Assembly: GCA_900771005.1 (NCBI GenBank)
Contig: CAAGMI010000364.1
Coordinates: 1 to 27,724, forward strand
Direction of reading: 5' to 3'
DNA length: 27,724 bases
Source: Rikenellaceae bacterium
Lineage (GTDB): Bacteria; Bacteroidota; Bacteroidia; Bacteroidales; UBA932
This document shows positions 1-7,736 of this stretch, piece after piece. Each line of letters opens with the position of its first letter. Position 1 is the first letter of the stretch. The position numbers and the translations under genes are program-made. The notes beneath the pieces were generated by a model that saw nothing but the letters and a program-made list of their open reading frames with translations, had not been told where the DNA came from and ran no database searches.

Positions 1-9
1 AGGACAAAA

Positions 10-17
10 CAAATATA
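10..17 (-). promoter_or_regulatory. Leftward -7 box for a gene beyond the left edge
   Basis: Read on the minus strand this is TATATTTG, an exact match to the Bacteroidota -7 consensus TAnnTTTG. With the roughly 20-nt box-to-start spacing used by other genes here, the start codon would fall just outside the window. No clear -33 TTTG is seen upstream, so the call rests on the -7 box alone. Confidence 0.5.
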
Positions 18-222
18 CGAAGCTTTTTTGATTTTGGCATTGTGAATCCAAGTTATAAGAATGTGCTTTCAAGTGGCTTCTGTGGCGTGTCTTGATAACT
101 TGAGGCTGGAATAAAGGCCATAAGTTACGGGAAATGGCCATAGGAGCGAAAATCCGTAACCTGAAACTCTGATTCCTTTGCGAGGGAAACGGAAAGGGGA
201 TTAGTCCGCTGCGGAGACTTTT

Positions 223-241
223 AAAAAGGAGACATGCCTCC
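223..241 (-). terminator. Weak Rho-independent-type terminator after the barrel gene
   Basis: On the minus strand GGAGG-CATG-TCTCC (one G-U pair) forms a short hairpin followed directly by five T residues (227-223). It lies about 100 nt downstream of the leftward barrel gene and is oriented to end that transcript. The stem is short, so efficiency is uncertain. Confidence 0.35.
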
Positions 242-342
242 GCGGCAGCACGGGCATTGCCTAATCATCCGCATGGACGAAAGATTCTCGTACAGACGCA
301 AATGATTCGCGTGTGTACATAGTGTTCCGAATCGGAACGGTG

Positions 343-843
343 TCAGGCGCCGATATCGAAGAAAAAGCCGATATTGATGGTGTTGGAATTGACCACGGCG
401 GACCATCGTCCGGTCCCGACGCCCTGAGACGTGATGTAAGAGTAGCCGAAAGCCCCGATATGAGCCATCAGCCACACACCAGGAGTTATCCTCACCGATG
501 CCCCGGGACGCAGGTATGCGCCGTATGACTGGTATCCTGACGAAAACCTGCATGGCGTCTGTACTGACAGGAACACTCTGAAGACGTTCCGGATATCGAA
601 CAGGTCCCCTCTGAGATATGGTGTAATGCCGAATGTATTCTGGAGACTCCTGTAGGAGATCGAGCCGCCGACGGTGAAACGCGGGCTGAAGCTGTATCCG
701 ATCTCCGGGGCTATGATGATGCCTACCTTCTGGTCAGTTCCCGCCGAGGTCGAGATGCCCAGGCTGCCACCCACGTATATCTGTGCCTCGGCACAGAGAG
801 CGAGGCTCAGCAGCAATGTCACAAGTGTAATTTTCCTTTTCAT
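343..843 (-). CDS. Small outer-membrane beta-barrel protein
   Basis: This 166-residue protein begins with a clear Sec signal peptide: KRK, then a hydrophobic core, with likely cleavage after ALCAEA before Gln21. The mature part is about 145 residues of alternating polar and hydrophobic residues rich in Gly, Tyr and Ser, ending FFFDIGA. This pattern fits a small (about eight-strand) outer-membrane barrel of the general outer membrane beta-barrel type common in Bacteroidota. No catalytic motif is visible and no specific ligand or role can be assigned. It is transcribed alone, divergently from the DPP III-like gene, behind a TACATTTG box 20 nt upstream of the ATG. The start is supported by the signal peptide. 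Confidence 0.7.
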   Translation of the reverse strand: MKRKITLVTLLLSLALCAEAQIYVGGSLGISTSAGTDQKVGIIIAPEIGYSFSPRFTVGGSISYRSLQNTFGITPYLRGDLFDIRNVFRVFLSVQTPCRFSSGYQSYGAYLRPGASVRITPGVWLMAHIGAFGYSYITSQGVGTGRWSAVVNSNTINIGFFFDIGA

Positions 844-862
844 ATCGTCAATGTATACGGCA

Positions 863-870
863 CAAATGTA
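863..870 (-). promoter_or_regulatory. -7 box of the small barrel gene
   Basis: The minus strand reads TACATTTG, matching TAnnTTTG, with its final G 20 nt upstream of the barrel gene ATG. It is divergent from the peptidase promoter at 894-923. No good -33 box is apparent. Confidence 0.55.
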
Positions 871-893
871 GCATTTTTTTGGTATCGAAAGGA

Positions 894-923
894 TTGAAGA
901 ATGTTGAAGAATTAGTATATTTC
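894..923 (+). promoter_or_regulatory. Promoter of the DPP III-like gene
   Basis: TTG at 894-896, a 19-nt spacer, then TATATTTC at 916-923 resemble the Bacteroidota -33/-7 arrangement, with one mismatch in the last base of the -7 box. The box ends 26 nt before the ATG at 949. The leader is A-rich and has no Shine-Dalgarno sequence. Confidence 0.55.
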
Positions 924-948
924 GGCTGTCAAAACAAAATCATAAGTT

Positions 949-2934
949 ATGAATATCAAAATGGCAATTTTCACAGGAGCCGCAGTCGTGCTTGGGGCCT
1001 GTACCCCAAAGAATCAGGAATTCAGATACACCACAGACCAGTTTGCAGACATCAAGATAATCAGATACCAGGTCCCGGGATGGGATGAGCTGACTTTGAG
1101 ACAGAAAGCATATGCATACCATCTGTCGGAAGCAGCCAAGTACGGACGGGACATATTCTGGGACCAGAACTGCTGTCACAACCTTGAGTTGAGACATGCG
1201 ATAGAAGCCATCCTGAACGATTATTCAGGAGACAGGGAATGCGGAGAATTCCAGGCGTTCACCGAATATGCAAAAAGAGTTTTCTTCAGCAATGGCATCC
1301 ATCACCATTATGCTGAGGACAAGTTCTTCCCAGAGTGCACTCCGGAGTATTTCAAGGGTCTGCTCGAGGCCGTTGGAGAAGAGGACAAGGCTGAATTGCT
1401 CATCCCTTATGTGTTTGATCCACAGATTTTTCCGCAGAGGAGGTCAACCGCGTCAGACGGAGATATCGTCGCTCTTTCCGGTGTAAGTTTCTACCAGGGA
1501 GTCACAAGGGACGAAGTAGAGAGTTACTATGCCGCGGCAGCTGACCCTTCAGACCCTACCCCTGTGGCATACGGGCTCAATACATCAGTCATCAAAGAAG
1601 ACGGTAAAATCGTGGAGAAGGCCTGGAAGATAGGCGGCATCTACAGCGCCGCGATAGAGAAGATATGCGAGGAGCTGGAGAAAGCGTCCGAATTCGCGGA
1701 GACTGAAAGCCAGAAGAAAGCGCTCGGACTCCTCATCGAGTATTACCACACGGGGGACCTGCGCACCTGGGATGAATACAACATCGAGTGGGTAAAGGAT
1801 ACGGACGGCATCGTGGACTATGTCAACGGATTCATTGAAGATTATCACGATCCACTCGGACGCAAGGGTGCCTGGGAAGGAGTCGTCAACATCAAGGATG
1901 TGAAGGCCTCCGAGCGCACCGAGATTCTCAGTGCCAACGCGCAATGGTTCGAGGACAACTCCCCTGTCGATCCGCGCTTCAAGAAAGAGACTGTAAAGGG
2001 CGTTACAGCCAAGGTAATCAACGCTGTCTGCCTCTCTGGTGATTCATACCCGTCAGCACCTATAGGAATAAATCTCCCAAATGCCGACTGGATCCGCAAG
2101 GAGCACGGTTCAAAGTCAGTTTCCATTGCAAACCTGACACATTCCTACACTTATTCCGCTCAGGAATCCCCAAAGAATGTCCTTGAAGAGTTCGCCTATG
2201 ACGAGAAAGAAATCGAATTGAGCAAGAAATACAGCTCGTTGGCAGACGAAATCCATACAGACCTTCACGAGTGCCTGGGACACGGTTCCGGCCAGCTGCT
2301 TCCGGGTGTATCATCAACCGCTATGGGAGAATTCTCATCCACGCTGGAAGAAGCCCGCGCCGATCTTTTCGGTCTTTACTACTGTGCGGATCCTAAACTT
2401 GTCGAACTTGGAATCATGCCGGATGCCGAGGCTTACAAGGCCGAATACTCAGGATATATACGCAACGGGCTTATGGTTCAGTTCAACAGGATCGAGTTTG
2501 GTCGTCAGAACACCGAGGCCCATATGCAGAACCGCAAGCTCATCGCAGAATGGTGCTATGAGAAAGGGTTGGAGAACAACGTGATAGAGAAGAAGACCCG
2601 CGACGGCAAGACTTATTTCGTCGTCAACGATTACGAAGCTCTGAGAGGGTTGTTCGGCAATCTGCTCGCCGAGATCCAGAGGATAAAGTCTGAAGGAGAC
2701 TACGAAGCCGGGAAGGCTCTCGTGGAGACTTACGCCGTAAATATCGATCCCGCAATCCACAAGGAAGTCCTTGAAAGATATGCTTCTCTCGAGCTCAAAC
2801 CATACGGTGGCTTCATCAACCCTGACATCGTTCCTGTAGAGAAAGACGGTGAAATAGTGGATTATGTTCTGACATACCCTGATGATTATCTGGGCCAGAT
2901 GCTTCAGTACGGAAAGAAATACGGCGTTCTTTAA
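949..2934 (+). CDS. Dipeptidyl-peptidase III-like zinc metallopeptidase (M49), lipoprotein
   Basis: This 661-residue protein carries the M49 signature HExxxH as HECLGH (His440, Glu441, His445) and the second zinc-ligand motif EEARAD at 467-472. M49 enzymes remove dipeptides from the N-terminus of short peptides with a catalytic zinc held by two His and one Glu. The N-terminus is a lipoprotein signal with lipobox LGAC and lipidation at Cys18, so the enzyme is likely membrane-anchored on the periplasmic or outer-surface side, unlike cytosolic eukaryotic DPP III. The length is normal for bacterial members. The ATG at 949 is chosen because it begins the signal peptide. The gene has its own promoter, and the SRP RNA gene begins 23 nt after its stop. 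Substrate preference cannot be read from sequence. Confidence 0.93.
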   Translation: MNIKMAIFTGAAVVLGACTPKNQEFRYTTDQFADIKIIRYQVPGWDELTLRQKAYAYHLSEAAKYGRDIFWDQNCCHNLELRHAIEAILNDYSGDRECGEFQAFTEYAKRVFFSNGIHHHYAEDKFFPECTPEYFKGLLEAVGEEDKAELLIPYVFDPQIFPQRRSTASDGDIVALSGVSFYQGVTRDEVESYYAAAADPSDPTPVAYGLNTSVIKEDGKIVEKAWKIGGIYSAAIEKICEELEKASEFAETESQKKALGLLIEYYHTGDLRTWDEYNIEWVKDTDGIVDYVNGFIEDYHDPLGRKGAWEGVVNIKDVKASERTEILSANAQWFEDNSPVDPRFKKETVKGVTAKVINAVCLSGDSYPSAPIGINLPNADWIRKEHGSKSVSIANLTHSYTYSAQESPKNVLEEFAYDEKEIELSKKYSSLADEIHTDLHECLGHGSGQLLPGVSSTAMGEFSSTLEEARADLFGLYYCADPKLVELGIMPDAEAYKAEYSGYIRNGLMVQFNRIEFGRQNTEAHMQNRKLIAEWCYEKGLENNVIEKKTRDGKTYFVVNDYEALRGLFGNLLAEIQRIKSEGDYEAGKALVETYAVNIDPAIHKEVLERYASLELKPYGGFINPDIVPVEKDGEIVDYVLTYPDDYLGQMLQYGKKYGVL

Positions 2935-2944
2935 AGAAAATTAG

Positions 2945-2952
2945 TATATTTG
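2945..2952 (+). promoter_or_regulatory. -7 box of the SRP RNA gene
   Basis: TATATTTG matches TAnnTTTG exactly and ends 5 nt before the predicted RNA 5' end at 2957. That is the expected distance from a -7 box to the transcription start. It starts 11 nt after the peptidase stop codon. Confidence 0.65.
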
Positions 2953-2956
2953 CAAC

Positions 2957-3053
2957 GGGAAAGTCGTACACGACCAGCTCCCTCCCAACTCCCCCAGGGC
3001 AGGAATGCAGCAAGGGTAAGAGGTTGTAGCGGTGCGATGTGCTAAGCTTTCCC
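2957..3053 (+). ncRNA. ffs: Signal recognition particle RNA (4.5S, small bacterial type)
   Basis: The 97-nt RNA is closed by a perfect terminal stem, GGGAAAG (2957-2963) with CTTTCCC (3047-3053). The apical region at about 2990-3020 has the hallmarks of the Ffh-binding helix: a GGAA tetraloop-type apex and the conserved internal-loop strand GCAGCAAGGG. The 3' strand GCGATGTGCTAA resembles other Bacteroidota 4.5S RNAs as I recall them. With Ffh the RNA forms the cytoplasmic SRP, which delivers nascent membrane and secreted proteins to the translocon. A consensus -7 box lies 5 nt upstream and six T residues follow directly. A covariance-model search was not possible here, so exact ends are estimates. 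Confidence 0.88.
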
Positions 3054-3059
3054 TTTTTT
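3047..3059 (+). terminator. SRP RNA 3' stem arm and T-tract
   Basis: The 3' arm of the closing stem (3047-3053) is followed directly by TTTTTT (3054-3059), so the RNA's terminal helix could serve as its terminator. The next gene begins only 10 nt later with no promoter in between, so termination is probably partial. Confidence 0.45.
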
Positions 3060-3069
3060 GTTTCCTTAT

Positions 3070-4452
3070 ATGAAATCTGACATTGTCATAATTGGCGCAG
3101 GCGCATCAGGCCTTATGGCGGCATACAGTGCCGCGAAGACAGCCGCAGATGCAGGAAAAGCCCTCACCGTTACCGTTCTTGAGAAAATGCCCAGACCCGG
3201 CCGCAAGATTATGATTACCGGCAAGGGCAGATGCAATTTCACGAACGTGAAGCAATGGAATGATTTCAGCGCCCACATCAGGTCAAAATCCAATTTCGTA
3301 AAATCCGCCTTCTACAGTTTCAATCCGGAGGATGTCATAGGTTTTTTCGAGTCGTTCGGACTGAAAACCGTCGTAGAAAGAGGAGACAGGGCATTTCCGG
3401 CATCTTACCGTTCCGTAGACATAGTAGATACTCTGGTATCCGCATGCCACTCTGTCGGGGTCAGAATTGAGACCGAGTTCGAAGTTTCAAGTATTATTCG
3501 GCAGAGGTTGAGGTCCTCAGGGGCAAAGGATTCAGGGGAAAGCCCCAGGGATGGAGGAGAAACGCAGGCATTTGTGGTGGAGGCGAAGGACGGCAGGAAG
3601 TATGTGTGCGAAAGCCTGATAATTGCGACCGGAGGCCTGAGCTATCCGGCGACAGGATCGACCGGTGACGGTTACAGGTGGGCTGAAGAGACGGGTCACA
3701 GAATTGAGCAGACCTTCCCGTCACTGACCGCTCTGGTCCCGCGCGGATACAAGCTGTCCGAGGGGAAGGGACTTCATATGGCGCTGTGCGGCATCCAGCT
3801 GGAGAATGTAGGCCTGCAGCTGCTGGTGGAAGGGACTGTAGCCCAGTCCGAATTCGGAGATGTGTACTTCACTGACGGAGGCATAGAAGGTCCGATAGGA
3901 TTCCAGCTGAGCCGCAAGGCCGTCAAATCTATGGTCAACGGCTCCAGAGTATCCCTGATCCTTGATCTCAAGCCGGGAGTCGAGCTTACGGAACTCACTT
4001 CGAGAGTGAAGGGACTGTGGACGTCCATTGACAAGGATCCACGCAGCAAGGGTCTCAAGGAAAAGGAAAAGTGCAGGATCCTTCTCGGAAAACTTATGCC
4101 TTGGGACCTTATCCCCGGGTTCAGGGAAATGCACCCTGAAATAATGACGCTGGAGCGCCGCGGAAGGAACGACTCGAAGTTGTGGATAAACCTTCCGAGC
4201 ATAGCCAGGGCATTGAAGGAATGGAGGTTCGAGATAGCGGGATATGTCGGCTACGAACGCGCAGTCGTCACCGCCGGAGGAGTATGCGCCGATGACGTCG
4301 TACCGAAAACGATGGAGTCACGCATCGTGCCAGGCATGTATTTCTGCGGAGAAGTGCTTGATATCGACTCCGATACGGGAGGGTACAATCTCCAGACCGC
4401 CTTCAGTTCCGGTTTTCTCGCCGGCAGGTCAGCCGCTTCCGGGAAGGATTGA
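3070..4452 (+). CDS. HI0933/YhiN-type NAD(P)/FAD-dependent oxidoreductase
   Basis: The N-terminus has a Rossmann dinucleotide-binding motif, IIGAGASG (about residues 7-14). The RPGRKIMITGKGRCNFTN segment and the C-terminal GGYNLQTAFSSGFLAG segment are typical of HI0933-family flavoproteins (BaiN-like). Family members bind FAD in the cytoplasm, but their physiological substrate is mostly unknown. The length of 460 residues is slightly long, because residues about 145-170 form a hydrophilic Ser/Gly/Asp-rich stretch with a 15-nt imperfect direct repeat. The ATG at 3070 is preferred over an in-frame TTG at 3058, because that TTG lies inside the T-tract of the SRP RNA gene. No promoter is visible between the SRP RNA and this gene, so read-through from ffs may supply its transcript. 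Confidence 0.88.
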   Translation: MKSDIVIIGAGASGLMAAYSAAKTAADAGKALTVTVLEKMPRPGRKIMITGKGRCNFTNVKQWNDFSAHIRSKSNFVKSAFYSFNPEDVIGFFESFGLKTVVERGDRAFPASYRSVDIVDTLVSACHSVGVRIETEFEVSSIIRQRLRSSGAKDSGESPRDGGETQAFVVEAKDGRKYVCESLIIATGGLSYPATGSTGDGYRWAEETGHRIEQTFPSLTALVPRGYKLSEGKGLHMALCGIQLENVGLQLLVEGTVAQSEFGDVYFTDGGIEGPIGFQLSRKAVKSMVNGSRVSLILDLKPGVELTELTSRVKGLWTSIDKDPRSKGLKEKEKCRILLGKLMPWDLIPGFREMHPEIMTLERRGRNDSKLWINLPSIARALKEWRFEIAGYVGYERAVVTAGGVCADDVVPKTMESRIVPGMYFCGEVLDIDSDTGGYNLQTAFSSGFLAGRSAASGKD

Positions 4453-4468
4453 AAAGTATTCCGGCAGG

Positions 4469-6808
4469 CTAGAAATAGTAGCCAAGAGAAACGTATGCTC
4501 CCCATTTGGACGCATCCCTATACAGATCGTTCCAGTGCACGCACACATTGAGGGGACCGATTAGCGTATCGAGAGAATATATCATGCCGGCGCCCATATT
4601 TCTCAAGCCGGCGCTTTGGTGCACTTCACTTTCAGAAGTAACCAGGTAGTTGCAGACGGCCGTAAGATGACTTTTCTTCAGAAAGTTATACCGTACATCC
4701 AATCTCGCAATACCCAGATCGCTGACCGGCACATACTCTACCAGTGACATTCCGACAAAAGGGAGCTGCTGGTCGAGGAACTTGCCGGAATAATATCCAC
4801 CGATAAAGCTGTCTTCCATGCCATAGGACAGGTTCAACACCTTTCTGTAGTAAAGTTTAGGGCTTATCGTCACTCTTGAGCCGGCAAAAGATATGAAGGC
4901 TTCGGCAGAGCACAGTGCCGATGCGGATCTGTCGCCGCGGACGTCAGTATCAAGCGCTGATTCCGTAGTCTCCGGTCCGAAAAAATATTTGCCGCTCAGA
5001 CTTATTCTCAAGCCCTTTGTCGGATTCCAGGCATCATCCGTATTGTTGAAGGAATAGTTGACGAAGAAGTCCCAGGTGGAAAATTCCACGCCCCGGAAGA
5101 GTCCAAGCTGTTCTGCGGCTTCGTCAATCCATTGCTTCCTGAACTCAAGCCCGAAATTGAAAGCATTGTACCTTGAATAGAAATTGGAAAGGTAGAGCCT
5201 GCCGTCAAATTCAGTGTATGGAATCTGTTTTACATAATCCTCTCCCCACACACCCGGTCTGATATGCTGATACCGGATTTTAGCGTTGAGATTGGCAGTA
5301 ATGAGCCCCAAAGCGGCATAGGAAGCGGTAGCATCCAGATACGGATTATATCCCAGCCTTGTCATCAGGGAAGAGTTCCAGCCTGACACTTTGTTCTGGC
5401 CGAAAAACATATTGGCTCCTATGGCCACAGCCTCCTGGGTGTCGGCGAACAGGCCGAAATGGAAGGAATTCGCCGGCTTTTTCTTTATCTCAATCTGGAG
5501 TGACTGCATACCGTCCGACTCTATGACATTGTAATCCACGGCACTGTAGAACCCGGTCCCCTTGATCTTCTCAAGAATGTCCTTCAACTTTGATGCGGAT
5601 ATCGGTGTGTTCAGCGGAATAGGCCATTTCTGGAGCAGCCACTCGGTTTCGTCTTTGTCAACTCCGGTTATGGACATAGAACTCAGATTTATTGTCTTGG
5701 AATCAAGTGTGGCTGCAGGCGGCGCCTGAAGTTGCTTGACCGCAGGCCCGACCAATGATTTGATGGAATCAATCTGCTCTTCGAACGCCTTCGCAGCATC
5801 ATAGCCACGATCCACCAGAGAATCTACGGCGGCCGAGTTGAAACTCAACATTCCGAATCCTGAAATGTCAGGGCGCAGGTACAAGTCACACAGTTTCCTG
5901 TTTTCGCTGTTGTTCCCCGAAGTGACGATCTTGAAAAGCTGTCCCAACATACCCGGCATCGAATTGATTTCCTCCCTGTCCGGCTTGAAACCCTCGTTCA
6001 GTTCCACGCCTATGATTATGTCCGCCCCCATTTCCCTGCACACATCCGTAGGGAAATTGTTGACCATTCCACCGTCCACGAGAAGTTTGTCATAGTACTC
6101 CACAGGCGTAAACAGAATAGGAATAGCCATTGAAGACCTCATCGCATATGCAATTCTTCCGCTGCGGATAACGTATTCACTTCCGTTCAGCATATCCGTT
6201 GCGACACAGGCATAAGGGATTGGGAGAGAGTTGAAGTCCAGGGAATCCTGGTACCCTACGCACAGGTCATTGAAAAGATTGAGCACATTGTCCCCGTCGA
6301 TGATACCCGGACGGATGGAACGCAGGAACGGAGACTGGAACGAGTTGTTTATCAGTTCGCCCGACTCCCGCAAACGGTCTTCGTTAAGTTTTGTCAGAGC
6401 CTCGTCATAGTGTGCGGCCTCATCCTCGCTGAAAGCGAACGGGATCTCGAACGGCAGTTTGTCATTGACGAATTTGCACTTGTATGATTTATTGCTTCTG
6501 CTCGCACCGTTCTGCAGGCAATAGGTCCAGTCAACCGACTTGATGATCGAGTCTATCTGCACAGGTGAATATCCCAGGGCATATAATCCTCCGATGATGG
6601 ATCCCATACTGGTACCGGCCACATAATCGACAGGTATTCCCTTTTCTTCAAGGTATTTGAGAACTCCGATGTGTGCGGCGCCCTTCGCCCCGCCACCGGC
6701 AAGGACGATTCCGACCTTCGGCCTCTGGGGCTCTGCCGCAGATTGCCGGGCAAAGCTGCAGATAGAGCATATCAGGAGGAGGATGGCAATTGAAACAAAA
6801 CGCTTCAT
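4469..6808 (-). CDS. Patatin-like phospholipase fused to POTRA and outer-membrane barrel
   Basis: After a signal peptide (MKRF, hydrophobic core, probable cleavage near SFA/RQS) comes a patatin domain. It shows the oxyanion loop GGGAKG, the nucleophile elbow GTSMG (Ser67) and the DGG motif (Asp245), so the Ser-Asp catalytic dyad of a lipid acyl hydrolase is intact. A single POTRA-like segment follows at about residues 375-455. The remainder (to 779) is a BamA/surface-antigen-like barrel ending in Phe. This is the architecture of type Vd autotransporters such as PlpD, predicting an outer-membrane enzyme acting on phospholipid acyl chains. An alternative ATG lies 12 nt upstream at 6820; 6808 is chosen because it starts a standard signal peptide. 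The only promoter candidate is imperfect (TAAATTAG at 6836-6843). Confidence 0.9.
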   Translation of the reverse strand: MKRFVSIAILLLICSICSFARQSAAEPQRPKVGIVLAGGGAKGAAHIGVLKYLEEKGIPVDYVAGTSMGSIIGGLYALGYSPVQIDSIIKSVDWTYCLQNGASRSNKSYKCKFVNDKLPFEIPFAFSEDEAAHYDEALTKLNEDRLRESGELINNSFQSPFLRSIRPGIIDGDNVLNLFNDLCVGYQDSLDFNSLPIPYACVATDMLNGSEYVIRSGRIAYAMRSSMAIPILFTPVEYYDKLLVDGGMVNNFPTDVCREMGADIIIGVELNEGFKPDREEINSMPGMLGQLFKIVTSGNNSENRKLCDLYLRPDISGFGMLSFNSAAVDSLVDRGYDAAKAFEEQIDSIKSLVGPAVKQLQAPPAATLDSKTINLSSMSITGVDKDETEWLLQKWPIPLNTPISASKLKDILEKIKGTGFYSAVDYNVIESDGMQSLQIEIKKKPANSFHFGLFADTQEAVAIGANMFFGQNKVSGWNSSLMTRLGYNPYLDATASYAALGLITANLNAKIRYQHIRPGVWGEDYVKQIPYTEFDGRLYLSNFYSRYNAFNFGLEFRKQWIDEAAEQLGLFRGVEFSTWDFFVNYSFNNTDDAWNPTKGLRISLSGKYFFGPETTESALDTDVRGDRSASALCSAEAFISFAGSRVTISPKLYYRKVLNLSYGMEDSFIGGYYSGKFLDQQLPFVGMSLVEYVPVSDLGIARLDVRYNFLKKSHLTAVCNYLVTSESEVHQSAGLRNMGAGMIYSLDTLIGPLNVCVHWNDLYRDASKWGAYVSLGYYF

Positions 6809-6854
6809 AAAAGGCAACATTTAGGGGTTCTGCTACTAATTTAGCAATTATTGT

Positions 6855-6862
6855 TATTTTTG
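6855..6862 (+). promoter_or_regulatory. -7 box of the beta-propeller-like lipoprotein gene
   Basis: TATTTTTG matches TAnnTTTG and ends 22 nt before the ATG at 6884. An in-frame TTG at 6851 overlaps this box and is therefore an unlikely start. Confidence 0.55.
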
Positions 6863-6883
6863 TCCAAGACATTTGAGTTGAAT

Positions 6884-7735
6884 ATGAAAAGAATTACTAC
6901 GATCGTCGCTTTCTGCACCATACTTTCATTGACAGCATGCGGAGTGCAGACAAAGCTTGCATCATCCCCGGAAATGCTGCCGCAGACAGCCGAGTGGACG
7001 GTTTCCGGCGTCGCATTCGACAACGGAGACTTCTCCGGTCTGACATTTTCCGCTGACGGGAAACGTATGATTGCCGCATTCAACAGTGCAGCCCTCTACT
7101 GGCTGGACATCCCGAAAGAAGGGGAAGAGCTTCGTTTCGAGCCTTTCGAAGTTGAAGGGGCAGGATTTCACAAGACAAAGCGCGACATCGAAGCCGTTGC
7201 ATTAAACAAAGAAACGGGGGACATATTCTACGTACAGGAGAGAGGTTCCAGAGAATTCGCCGGAGGAAGCCTGTACAGGATTCCGGCCCCTTCATACAGC
7301 AGGGAGGAGCTTGTGATAACGTTTGACAAGGAAACCGTCCCTGACGGAAACAACGGAACGGAAGGCCTGACCTGGACAGGGAAAGACAATTTCATCGTCG
7401 GCCGTGAAGGCGGAGGGCGCAGACGCATCGCACCTCTGATGATTTTCTATTCGTGCCGGGAAGGAATCACAAAGAAGATCACCCCCGCATCAGAGATAAA
7501 GCAGATAGCGGAAATAGTCTATGATGACGTAAGGGAATGTCTGTGGATACTTGACGGAGACTATGACAGAATACTGTACCGCTGCGACATGGAAGGCAAC
7601 GTGATTGACCGCTTCCCTATCCCTGACATCGAGAATGCCGAAGCGCTGCTCCTTGACAGGGCACGCAAATGCATCTGGATAGGCTCTGACGAAGTCCCGT
7701 CAAAGCTTTACAAGATCAGCTTCAAGAATCTTTAG
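6884..7735 (+). CDS. Lipoprotein of the SdiA-regulated / esterase-like phytase propeller type
   Basis: This 283-residue protein starts with a lipoprotein signal (MKRITT, hydrophobic stretch, lipobox LTAC). The body contains repeated strand-turn units with short Asp/Gly loops, for example FSGLTFSADGKRM, RDIEAVALNKETGDIFYV, TEGLTWTGKDNFIVGREGG and VYDDVRECLWILDGDYD. These resemble the beta-propeller fold of SdiA-regulated proteins and of the esterase-like phytase family. Several loops are acidic and could bind a metal ion. No catalytic activity can be assigned from the sequence, and the propeller call rests on pattern rather than on a diagnostic residue. The ATG at 6884 starts the lipoprotein signal. 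The stop codon is one base from that of the convergent cytidine deaminase. Confidence 0.65.
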   Translation: MKRITTIVAFCTILSLTACGVQTKLASSPEMLPQTAEWTVSGVAFDNGDFSGLTFSADGKRMIAAFNSAALYWLDIPKEGEELRFEPFEVEGAGFHKTKRDIEAVALNKETGDIFYVQERGSREFAGGSLYRIPAPSYSREELVITFDKETVPDGNNGTEGLTWTGKDNFIVGREGGGRRRIAPLMIFYSCREGITKKITPASEIKQIAEIVYDDVRECLWILDGDYDRILYRCDMEGNVIDRFPIPDIENAEALLLDRARKCIWIGSDEVPSKLYKISFKNL

Positions 7736-7736
7736 G

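Larger units (their letters stand above)
1..342. other. Gene-free left edge with inverted repeats
   Basis: No convincing coding frame is present in this stretch. It holds a leftward TAnnTTTG box at 10-17, a cluster of inverted repeats, and a weak leftward terminator at 223-241. The inverted repeats are TCAAGT (69-74) with ACTTGA (98-103), GGCCAT (116-121) with ATGGCC (134-139), and GTTACGG (124-130) with CCGTAAC (154-160). A near-palindrome GTTCCGA-A-TCGGAAC lies at 323-337. The repeats may fold as an RNA or be remains of regulatory DNA, but no known RNA family is recognised. Confidence 0.5.

Noticed and set aside
323..337. Palindrome GTTCCGA-A-TCGGAAC as a terminator of the barrel gene
   Set aside because: No T-tract follows in either direction, and a better candidate lies at 223-241.
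221..553. Leftward 110-residue open frame overlapping the barrel gene
   Set aside because: It lies in another frame of the barrel gene, has no signal or motif, and is very Arg-rich as expected of a shadow frame.
3058..3069. TTG start for the flavoprotein at 3058
   Set aside because: It lies inside the T-tract of the SRP RNA gene; the ATG at 3070 directly precedes the Rossmann fold.
6851..6883. TTG start for the propeller lipoprotein at 6851
   Set aside because: It overlaps the -7 box and would add residues ahead of a complete lipoprotein signal.
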